A model generated the notes under the pieces. That model saw only the letters and a program-made list of their open reading frames with translations, searched no databases and was not told where the DNA came from. DNA of 6,511 nt from a bacterium. GTDB lineage: Bacteria > Patescibacteriota > Minisyncoccia > Phycocordibacterales > Phycocordibacteraceae. The stretch is taken from the NCBI GenBank assembly GCA_021782685.1, contig JAJXUQ010000031.1, positions 1 to 6,511 on the forward strand, given 5' to 3'. Each line of letters begins with the position of its first letter. Position 1 is the stretch's first letter. The translations under genes and the position numbers were made by a program. This document shows positions 1 through 5,173 of the stretch, one piece after another.

Positions 1-2
1 TC

Positions 3-167
3 ATGCTTGTCGACTGGGCGGGAAGCTACGGCGGCATGGGTCCTTCACCCGAGAAGGTCGTGTCCGAGCACGCCGCCGAAGAGTTTTTCATCAACGGCGG
101 TTTCCATAAGGTAAAATCATTCCGTGCCGGACCGCATCATTACGGCATCCTCTTCACCGCCCCATGA
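3..167 (+). CDS. C-terminal fragment of a class I SAM-dependent methyltransferase (5' end outside window)
   Basis: This is an open frame with no start in the window. It encodes about 54 residues and ends at the TGA at 165-167. It reads through 'MLVDWAGSYGGMGPSPEKVV', then 'EEFFINGGFHKVKSF' and 'AGPHHYGILF'. This pattern resembles the end of UbiE/Methyltransf_11-type proteins: a late strand ending in a V-D-W segment, a GP loop, a helix ending in 'GGF', and a final strand after 'AGPHHYG'. The SAM-binding GxGxG motif would lie upstream of the window, so neither catalytic competence nor the substrate can be judged. The stop overlaps the next gene's start as ATGA, which suggests one transcript and translational coupling. 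Family assignment is moderately sure; the specific function is unknown. Confidence 0.62.
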   Translation: MLVDWAGSYGGMGPSPEKVVSEHAAEEFFINGGFHKVKSFRAGPHHYGILFTAP

Positions 168-1474
168 AAATCTCGTTATTCCAGGGTATCCTGCTCGGCG
201 TCTTCGGTCTCGGCGCGGTCATCGGCCTCTTTATCTTTGCGACGTACACGAGCAGCGGTAGCAAGGGCGCGGTCGGGAGCGTCGTCATCTGGGGCACCCT
301 GCCGAAAGATGACATAAATGCTGTCCTTACCGCTGCGACGCGCGCCAACGCGACATTCAAGAACGTTTCCTATGTGCAGAAAGATCCCGCGACGCTGCCG
401 ACCGATCTTGCTGCCGCGATAGCGACCGGCGGTGCGCCGGATCTTGTCCTCGCCTCACAAGAAGAGCTTCAGCCGCTCGAGAAATTCATCGTGCCGGTAC
501 CGTCCTCGACTCTTCCCGTCGGCACATTCGAGAACACGTTTGTCGAGGAAGGGAATCTTTTCGCGACGCCGGACGGCACCGGCTACTACGGCATCCCGTT
601 CCTCGTCGATCCGCTCGTGCTTTTCTCGAATCGTTCCATACTTTCTTCGAGCGGTATCGCGCAAGCACCGGCGACCTGGGAAGCGCTGACTGGCCTTGTA
701 TCGCAGGTCGCGCAGCTCACGCCGTCGCAGCAGATCACCCGTGGGCTCATCGCCCTTGGCACGTATGACAACGTGCATGACGCACGCGGCATACTCTCGG
801 CGCTCTTTCTTCAGACGGGAGTCCAGCTCTCCTCTTACTCGACATCCGGCGTCCTTTCCGCCCATCTAGGCGAGACGAGTTCCGGCGGCGGCGTACCGCC
901 CGGCCAGGCGGTTCTCGGTTTCTATACCCAATTCGCCGACCCTTCGAAGATTTCCTACACTTGGAACTCGTCGCTGCCGGATTCGCAGCAGGCGTTCCTC
1001 GCGGGCAATCTCGCTCTCTATCTCGGGTATGCTTCCGAAGCGCGGTATCTGGAAACGGCGAATCCCAATCTTAATTTCAGCGTCTCTCCTCTGCCGCAGC
1101 CGGCGACCGCCTCTGTGAAAAGCACCTACGGCCTTGCCTATGCCTTCATGATCCCGCGCGGGGCGAAGAATCCCGCCGGCGCGTACCAAGCCGCTCTCTT
1201 GTTTACGAGTCCGCCCGGCCAGAATGCCGCCGCGCTCGCGACCGGGCTCGCGCCGGCGGTATTAAGCGAGCTTGCCGCAGTACCCGCTACCGACCCTGTT
1301 GCGGCAGTCTCTTATGCTGAAGCGCTGTATGCGAAAGGATGGCTGTCCCCAGCGCCTCCGGACACCGATCAGGTCTTTTCTGGTATGATCGGAAATGTGA
1401 TAAGCGGCCGCTTGTCGTCTAGTGTCGCGCTCACCTCCGCCGAGAGCGCACTAAATTCATTTCTACAGCAATGA
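164..1474 (+). CDS. Membrane-anchored extracellular solute-binding protein (ABC family 1-like), 436 aa
   Basis: This is a probable periplasmic-binding-protein fold displayed outside the cytoplasmic membrane. Residues about 8-27 form one hydrophobic helix (ILLGVFGLGAVIGLFIFA). No lipobox cysteine follows, and I see no cysteine in the whole protein, so it is probably held by an uncleaved N-terminal anchor rather than as a lipoprotein. Family hallmarks in order are a first strand 'VVIWGTLP' (40-47), 'GGAPDLVLA' (89-97), the hinge-like 'YGIPFLVDPLVLFSNRSIL' (142-160), 'PATWEAL' (169-175), 'QQAFLAGNLALYLGY' (275-289) and 'YAFMIPRGAKNP' (326-337). The length is normal for sugar-type binding proteins. 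The ATG overlaps the methyltransferase stop and the TGA overlaps the next ATG, so it sits in an operon with the pilin-like genes. No permease or ATPase lies alongside. The ligand is unknown; a role in adhesion or sensing is as possible as uptake. Confidence 0.82.
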   Translation: MKISLFQGILLGVFGLGAVIGLFIFATYTSSGSKGAVGSVVIWGTLPKDDINAVLTAATRANATFKNVSYVQKDPATLPTDLAAAIATGGAPDLVLASQEELQPLEKFIVPVPSSTLPVGTFENTFVEEGNLFATPDGTGYYGIPFLVDPLVLFSNRSILSSSGIAQAPATWEALTGLVSQVAQLTPSQQITRGLIALGTYDNVHDARGILSALFLQTGVQLSSYSTSGVLSAHLGETSSGGGVPPGQAVLGFYTQFADPSKISYTWNSSLPDSQQAFLAGNLALYLGYASEARYLETANPNLNFSVSPLPQPATASVKSTYGLAYAFMIPRGAKNPAGAYQAALLFTSPPGQNAAALATGLAPAVLSELAAVPATDPVAAVSYAEALYAKGWLSPAPPDTDQVFSGMIGNVISGRLSSSVALTSAESALNSFLQQ

Positions 1475-2247
1475 TCCTGCGTTCTTCTATCATCATCGCT
1501 TTCGCATTCCTCGCTTTCGCGCCGGCGGCATTTGCGGGCGGTGCTCCACAAGGCGCTCCTTGTACTTTTAACAGCGACTGCCAATCTAATAACTGTCTTT
1601 TTACCTTAACGCAAACATGCGGTCCCGCATTAACACAACAGCAGACTCCGACGACGCAGCCTTCGAGTAATACGGCATTATGCCTGAATATCGGTGACCC
1701 TTGCACTTCTAACGGAGTGTCAGGGACCTGTGCATCTGGCAGTGGCGGCGTTCTTTATTGCTCTGTTGGCGGGACTTCAGGCTCGTCGGCGTCATGTACG
1801 AGCGTCGGCGCCCCCTGCACTGTCAATGGGGCACCTGGTACCTGCCAGGCCGCCTTCGGATCTCTTTATTGTTCATTGTACTCTTCGTTACAGTCGCAGC
1901 CCGGTGGCGCGAACACTGGCAATCAGTCGCAGCCCGGTGGCGCGAACACCGGTGGTTCCGGCGGCCAGAACGTCACCCTCATCAATCCGCTTGGCGCGGG
2001 GACGAGCCTTCCGACGCTCCTCAATGATATCTTGCAGTTCGTCGTACAAATCGGCTCCATCATCGTCATCCTCATGCTGGTGTACGTCGGTTTCCTCTTT
2101 GTCACCGCGCGGGGCGAACCAGGGAAAATAACCGAAGCGCGCAGAGCGCTCCTCTGGACTGTCGTCGGCGCCCTGATCCTCCTTGGCGCACAAGCGATAG
2201 CCATGGGTATTCAGGCGACCGTGCAGGCGCTCGGAACCGGCAGCTAG
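1471..2247 (+). CDS. Secreted cysteine-rich protein with C-terminal VirB2/TrbC-like two-helix pilin module, 258 aa
   Basis: The signal peptide covers about residues 1-22 (hydrophobic core, 'AFA' before GG). The exported part has twelve cysteines in three groups of four: 31/37/42/50, 71/78/87/97 and 109/116/125/134. Groups two and three are a clear tandem duplication (C-x6-C-x8-C-x8/9-C with 'PCTxNGxxGTC' and 'LYCS'). A Gly/Asn/Gln-rich linker (141-165) carries an 11-residue repeat. The C-terminus has two hydrophobic helices (about 183-211 and 225-250) around a charged loop 'ARGEPGKITEARRALLW', the usual layout of VirB2/TrbC pilins and of the five genes that follow. The likely product is a membrane- or pilus-anchored subunit with a disulfide-stabilised exposed head. 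It starts inside the stop of the solute-binding gene (ATGA) and ends one base before the next gene. The pilin-like call is good; the function of the head is unknown. Confidence 0.8.
   Translation: MILRSSIIIAFAFLAFAPAAFAGGAPQGAPCTFNSDCQSNNCLFTLTQTCGPALTQQQTPTTQPSSNTALCLNIGDPCTSNGVSGTCASGSGGVLYCSVGGTSGSSASCTSVGAPCTVNGAPGTCQAAFGSLYCSLYSSLQSQPGGANTGNQSQPGGANTGGSGGQNVTLINPLGAGTSLPTLLNDILQFVVQIGSIIVILMLVYVGFLFVTARGEPGKITEARRALLWTVVGALILLGAQAIAMGIQATVQALGTGS
1681..1875 (+). repeat. Tandem duplicated four-cysteine module within the 258-aa protein
   Basis: Two protein-level repeats lie at residues 71-98 (bases 1681-1764) and 109-135 (bases 1795-1875). Both follow C-x6-C-x8-C-x8/9-C with shared residues G-x-P-C-T-x-N-G-x-x-G-T-C and L-Y-C-S. 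The DNA of the two copies has diverged, so the duplication is old and seems to be kept by selection on the protein. Confidence 0.75.
1891..1956 (+). repeat. Two direct 33-bp repeat units encoding SQPGGANTG linkers
   Basis: Units at 1891-1923 and 1924-1956 are in frame, and their first 26 bases are identical. Each encodes an 11-residue linker segment containing SQPGGANTG. The near-identity at DNA level suggests a recent duplication. Copy number could change by slippage without breaking the frame, which would alter the length of the flexible linker between the cysteine-rich head and the membrane module. Confidence 0.85.
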
Positions 2248-2248
2248 C

Positions 2249-2518
2249 ATGACTTTCGCGCAATTCGTCGGCAGCGGCTCCACTGGTATCATCGGCGTTC
2301 TCAACACCATCGTCGTACCGGTCATCTTCTCGCTCGCGTTCCTCGTGTTTATCTGGGGTGTCGTAAGCCACTTCTTTCTTTACAATAGTAACGAGACGAA
2401 ACGCGAAGAGGGCCGTCAGTTCATCCTCTGGGGCGTCCTCGGGATGGTGCTGCTTTTCTCGGTGTGGGGGATCGTGAACATACTGTTATCCACGCTTGGC
2501 ATCGCGCCCGCGCCATAG
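2249..2518 (+). CDS. Small two-helix VirB2/TrbC-like pilin-family membrane protein, 89 aa, without signal peptide
   Basis: The protein is almost entirely two hydrophobic helices, about 17-45 and 57-80, separated by a charged loop 'NETKREEGRQ' (48-57). The signature 'FILWGVLGMVLLFSVWGIVNIL' spans the second helix and matches the next genes closely ('LWG..G......WG'). The N-terminus (MTFAQFVGSGSTG) is short and uncharged with no cleavable signal, unlike three of its four stand-alone paralogs. It ends in 'APAP'. The start lies one base after the preceding stop, and no convincing Shine-Dalgarno sequence is visible, so translation probably depends on coupling. It is probably an inner-membrane subunit of a type IV secretion-like pilus. 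The family call rests on helix layout and paralogy. Confidence 0.75.
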   Translation: MTFAQFVGSGSTGIIGVLNTIVVPVIFSLAFLVFIWGVVSHFFLYNSNETKREEGRQFILWGVLGMVLLFSVWGIVNILLSTLGIAPAP

Positions 2519-2537
2519 TGTGTCATACTTGCCCTAT

Positions 2538-3008
2538 ATGAAATCAATCACGCGACTCGCCTCTTTCCTCATGACAGTTGCTGTGCTCGCTCTTCCTTCT
2601 TTCGCGTTTGCCGCTCCAACCACGATCTACTCCGGTCCGAATGGCTTCTCCTTCAGTAACGGAAATTTTTCGATCGGCTGGGGATCGGGAGTCGGAACCG
2701 GCTTCTCCTGCGGTTCAAACAACATCTGTCAGGTCGCGACTACTATCCTAGCGCTCATCAACTTGGTCTTGGTGCCGCTCATCTTCGCTATCGCATTCCT
2801 GGTCTTCCTCTTCGGAGTCGCGGATGCATATATCCTTTCTCGGGGCGATCCGGCGAAAACAGAGCGCGGGCACAAGCTCATTCTCTGGGGCATCATCGGG
2901 TTTGCCGTGATGCTTTCCCTCTGGGGGCTTGTGAATGTGGTGACGAACACGTTCGGTCTCGCCGGGTATAGCACGCCGCCGTCGCCGACCTACCTGCCGT
3001 CAAGCTAG
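2538..3008 (+). CDS. Pilin-like membrane protein with signal peptide, 156 aa
   Basis: I chose the ATG at 2538 because it gives a proper signal peptide: K2/R6, a hydrophobic core, then 'SFAFA' before APTT, with cleavage near residue 25. An in-frame ATG at 2496 would overlap the previous gene and place 14 polar residues before the signal. The mature N-terminal stretch (26-65) is Gly/Ser/Asn-rich with two cysteines (58 and 64), which could form a disulfide. Helix one (about 68-100, 'NLVLVPLIFAIAFLVFLFGV') and helix two (about 114-138, 'LILWGIIGFAVMLSLWGLVN') flank a charged loop 'SRGDPAKTERGHK'. The tail is Pro/Ser-rich. It is paralogous to its neighbours, 19 bases after the previous stop. The pilin role is inferred from layout. 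Confidence 0.77.
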   Translation: MKSITRLASFLMTVAVLALPSFAFAAPTTIYSGPNGFSFSNGNFSIGWGSGVGTGFSCGSNNICQVATTILALINLVLVPLIFAIAFLVFLFGVADAYILSRGDPAKTERGHKLILWGIIGFAVMLSLWGLVNVVTNTFGLAGYSTPPSPTYLPSS

Positions 3009-3024
3009 TCAGTGGGCATTTCAT

Positions 3025-3507
3025 ATGAGGAAAACCTTCCTATTTACATCGTTCCTCGTGCTCGCTGCCTCTTTCGGAACATCGTCTTCCGTCTTCGCTG
3101 CTGGATCATTATCCGGTTACGTATCCAGCTACACCCCCGGTCCGTCTGCCAGCCCCAACAACAGCCCGAGTAGCGGCATCGTGAACATAACCCTTCCATC
3201 ATCGGGTTCGAATGGCATCAACACGACTTATCTGCAAGGCTACGCCACAAGCATCATCGATACCATCAACGGTCTCATCGTTCCGACGCTTCTCGCCGTC
3301 GCCTTTCTTTTCTTCATCTGGGGCGTGGTGAATTATTTCGTCTTCGGCGCCGCGAATGATAAAAAACGCGAAGAAGGACGCAATTTCATCCTCTGGAGCA
3401 TCATCGGCTTCGTCGTTATTTTTTCGGTCTGGGGTCTCGTCGGGCTTGTCGGCAGCACCTTCAGCCTCTCTCCGGGCGGTTCCGCGCCTTCTTACCCGAC
3501 GCTATAG
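3025..3507 (+). CDS. Pilin-like membrane protein with signal peptide, 160 aa
   Basis: The signal peptide is residues about 1-25 (R2/K3, hydrophobic core, 'SVFA' before AG). A Ser/Pro/Gly/Asn-rich exported segment follows (26-70) with no cysteines. Helix one (about 76-107, 'INGLIVPTLLAVAFLFFIWG') and helix two (about 121-144, 'FILWSIIGFVVIFSVWGLVG') enclose the charged loop 'NDKKREEGRN'. This loop is nearly the same as in the genes at 2249 and 3972. One small variation is LWS in place of LWG at the start of helix two. The tail is 'SPGGSAPSYPTL'. It lies 16 bases after the preceding stop with no clear Shine-Dalgarno sequence. The 80-base gap that follows holds a new promoter, so this gene may end the first transcription unit. 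Confidence 0.77.
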   Translation: MRKTFLFTSFLVLAASFGTSSSVFAAGSLSGYVSSYTPGPSASPNNSPSSGIVNITLPSSGSNGINTTYLQGYATSIIDTINGLIVPTLLAVAFLFFIWGVVNYFVFGAANDKKREEGRNFILWSIIGFVVIFSVWGLVGLVGSTFSLSPGGSAPSYPTL

Positions 3508-3516
3508 TTATCCACA
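3508..3516 (+). promoter_or_regulatory. Perfect DnaA-box 9-mer (TTATCCACA) in the intergenic gap
   Basis: The sequence matches the bacterial DnaA-box consensus exactly and begins directly after the stop at 3505-3507. It lies 17 bases upstream of the -35 element at 3534. It is a single box with no cluster or AT-rich unwinding region, so it does not mark an origin. It could be a DnaA regulatory site, or a chance match. A one-mismatch version lies in coding sequence at 2486-2494. Confidence 0.35.
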
Positions 3517-3533
3517 TTGTCTATGGTACGACG

Positions 3534-3561
3534 TTGACCGGCGTTCCAAGGGAGCTACAAT
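3534..3561 (+). promoter_or_regulatory. Sigma70-type promoter upstream of the 125-aa pilin-like gene
   Basis: A -35 element TTGACC (3534-3539) and a -10 element TACAAT (3556-3561) are separated by 16 bases. The predicted transcript start is near 3568, about 20 bases before the ATG at 3588. It sits in the only sizeable gap of the cluster. It would allow the last two pilin-like genes to be expressed separately from, or more strongly than, the upstream ones. Confidence 0.7.
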
Positions 3562-3587
3562 AACCTCATTATCCGTTTATCAATCTT

Positions 3588-3965
3588 ATGAAAAAAGTAC
3601 TCGCTCTTACCTCTCTGACGTTTTCCGCGTTTGCCTTGCCGTTTGTCTCGTTCGCAGCGATAAGCAACATCTCCGATGTCGGTACGTTCATCATCAACAC
3701 GATCAACAACATCATCGTGCCGGTGCTCTTCGCAGTAGCGTTCATCGTCTTCCTCTGGGGCGCATTCAGCGCGTTCATTCTCGGCGCAAACTCGGGAGAA
3801 GCAAAGGAGAAGGGCAAGAATCTCATGCTCTGGGGCCTCATCGGCTTCTTCGTGATGGTTTCGCTCTGGGGTCTTGTGAATATCCTTACCGGCTCCGTTT
3901 CCTTCGGAAATAACTCCGGACCTACCGGCGGCGTACCGCAGACCGGCGTGCAAGTTGCTCCCTAG
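3588..3965 (+). CDS. Pilin-like membrane protein with signal peptide, 125 aa
   Basis: A short compact member of the set. The signal peptide is residues about 1-23 (K2/K3, hydrophobic core, 'SFA' before AIS). The exported segment is very short (about 24-36). Helix one (about 37-66, 'NNIIVPVLFAVAFIVFLWGA') and helix two (about 78-100, 'LMLWGLIGFFVMVSLWGLVN') flank a charged loop 'NSGEAKEKGKN', which has lost the KREEGR wording seen in three paralogs. The tail is Gly/Pro/Gln-rich. With its signal removed it is close in size to a minimal VirB2-type pilin. Together with its own strong promoter, this makes it the best candidate for an abundant major subunit, which is an inference. No Shine-Dalgarno sequence is visible in the roughly 20-base leader. 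Confidence 0.8.
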   Translation: MKKVLALTSLTFSAFALPFVSFAAISNISDVGTFIINTINNIIVPVLFAVAFIVFLWGAFSAFILGANSGEAKEKGKNLMLWGLIGFFVMVSLWGLVNILTGSVSFGNNSGPTGGVPQTGVQVAP

Positions 3966-3971
3966 TAACTG

Positions 3972-4259
3972 ATGTCCGTTCTCAACGCGTTCCTTGCAAA
4001 GGTCGTTACGCAGATTATCAATCCGATAATTCTGCTTCTCGCAGCGGGAGCGTTCGTAGTGTTCCTCTGGGGCGTGTTCGAGTTCATCCGGCAGGCAGGG
4101 GAGGAGAGCAAGCGTGAGGAAGGCCGTCGCGCTATCCTCTGGGGTATCGTGGGGCTGGTGATCATCTTCGGAGCGTACGGCATCATCAATCTCGCGCTCG
4201 GTACGTTCAATCTCGCTCCGATACAGAAGATATCGTCTCCTTCGACTACCTCTCCGTAG
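3972..4259 (+). CDS. Small two-helix pilin-like membrane protein without signal peptide, 95 aa
   Basis: This is the last gene of the cluster, six bases after the preceding stop. Like the gene at 2249 it lacks a signal peptide and begins almost at once with helix one (about 12-40, 'INPIILLLAAGAFVVFLWGV'). A charged loop 'QAGEESKREEGRR' follows, then helix two (about 55-78, 'ILWGIVGLVIIFGAYGIINL'). The second WG of the signature is YG here. The tail is 'SSPSTTSP'. It is probably made from the promoter at 3534 together with the 125-aa protein, and the terminator at 4298 follows. The role is presumed to be a membrane-retained pilin-family subunit. Confidence 0.76.
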   Translation: MSVLNAFLAKVVTQIINPIILLLAAGAFVVFLWGVFEFIRQAGEESKREEGRRAILWGIVGLVIIFGAYGIINLALGTFNLAPIQKISSPSTTSP

Positions 4260-4297
4260 CGAGACGCCTGTAAGATAGGGGGTAAGCGAGAAAAGAA

Positions 4298-4327
4298 AAA
4301 GACCGCACGATTTCTCGTGCGGTCTTT
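4298..4327. terminator. Bidirectional intrinsic terminator between the convergent operons
   Basis: A perfect 10-bp stem (4301-4310 with 4315-4324) and TTTC loop are extended by three A-T pairs to 13 bp. The plus strand reads on into TTTAATTT. The minus strand reads into a long T-rich run (complement of 4285-4300). It can therefore end the pilin cluster from the left and the SPFH operon from the right. Confidence 0.92.
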
Positions 4328-4357
4328 AATTTAGGAGACCCGATGCAGTGAGGGAAT

Positions 4358-5173
4358 TCACTTGGCCGGAGCGAAAGCGTAGGAGACGATGTTCGTCTCT
4401 TGCGTCTCGTTCGTCGCGTAGTTCCCTGCGACTGCGCCTCCGGGGCATTGCGTCCCGTTGAAAGAGCATTCATGCCCGTCCCGGTATATCGTGTGATTGA
4501 TGAAGCCGCTTCCGGCCATCACGATATACATGCCGGGCGGGACGGGAACAAGTTCAGATCTCCCTCCTGCCGGTATGACCAGTTTCGGCCACGACGACTG
4601 CGGCGCGCTCGCAAGCGGGATATCCGAATGCGGGCCGTATGGCAGACGACTCAAGGAACTGCGATAACCGGCGTCAACGAAACTTCCGATTATCGGCGCC
4701 CCGACGAAGAGCAAGAGCATCGTCCCCACGAGCACTTTCTGCAGCGTCTTTGCCCATCCCTTCCCGTATATCGCGACGAGGGCGGCAAGGATGCCCCACA
4801 GGAGGAGAAGCGGGAGCCAGTGATGCCGGCTCCAGCTTCCCAGAGTGCTGAAGCGGGGGCTTTCCATCGTCGACGTGTACAGTCCTTCGTAGAAGACGAT
4901 CACGCTGCCGATGATGAGCAGGATGCCCAGCCAGTCAGAACCCAGCCTTATCTTCAATCGCCAGAAGCTTTTTTTGTCTTCGCTTGTTGCTACTTGAGCG
5001 GGGGCGACGTTCCCATGGAGTATCCCCGTTTTCCGGTTCAGGTGCATCTGTGCCTCGGCAATCTTTCTTGAACGAGGCCGTGAGGTACGTAAGTAACCGA
5101 CGGCTAATACCATCATCACCAGAACCAGAACACCGACGGTGAATATGCCTGCAACCAAATGCAATAGGCTCAT
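4358..5173 (-). CDS. Unrecognised four-helix membrane protein with exported C-terminal domain, 271 aa
   Basis: I do not recognise a family. Four hydrophobic helices are visible: about 5-27, 81-99, 118-136 and 145-164. A basic cytoplasmic stretch 'RTSRPRSRK' follows the first and a hydrophilic loop (about 38-78) precedes the second. Residues 165-271 form a soluble C-terminal domain, probably outside the membrane. It contains Cys236 and Cys243 ('ECSFNGTQC') that could pair, and a possible strand-rich region 'LVPVPPGMYIVMAGSGF'. The start is well supported: AAGGAGGT (complement of 5182-5189) lies nine bases upstream. The ATG overlaps the stop of the SPFH gene (ATGA), so the two are co-translated and probably act together at the membrane, perhaps as an SPFH partner protein (inference). 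Confidence 0.72.
   Translation of the reverse strand: MSLLHLVAGIFTVGVLVLVMMVLAVGYLRTSRPRSRKIAEAQMHLNRKTGILHGNVAPAQVATSEDKKSFWRLKIRLGSDWLGILLIIGSVIVFYEGLYTSTMESPRFSTLGSWSRHHWLPLLLLWGILAALVAIYGKGWAKTLQKVLVGTMLLLFVGAPIIGSFVDAGYRSSLSRLPYGPHSDIPLASAPQSSWPKLVIPAGGRSELVPVPPGMYIVMAGSGFINHTIYRDGHECSFNGTQCPGGAVAGNYATNETQETNIVSYAFAPAK

Noticed and set aside
112..117. TAAAAT as a -10 element for the solute-binding gene
   Set aside because: No acceptable -35 at 16-18 bases, and the genes overlap by ATGA, which fits co-transcription from upstream.
2496..2537. Longer start for the 156-aa pilin-like gene at 2496
   Set aside because: It would overlap the previous gene by 23 bases and place 14 polar residues ahead of a normal signal peptide that starts cleanly at 2538.
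2520..2537. Extended -10-like TGTCATACT just before ATG 2538 as a promoter for a leaderless transcript
   Set aside because: No -35 at proper spacing (TTGGCA is 22 bases away) and only nine bases to the ATG. The match is too weak to list.
3508..3587. Replication origin suggested by the DnaA box
   Set aside because: Only one perfect box is present, with no cluster, no AT-rich unwinding region, and no dnaA or dnaN nearby.
4400..5071. Plus-strand open frame opposite the 271-aa membrane protein (223 aa)
   Set aside because: It is a GC-driven shadow rich in Arg and Pro with no domain. The minus-strand frame has membrane helices, a strong Shine-Dalgarno site and operon overlap.
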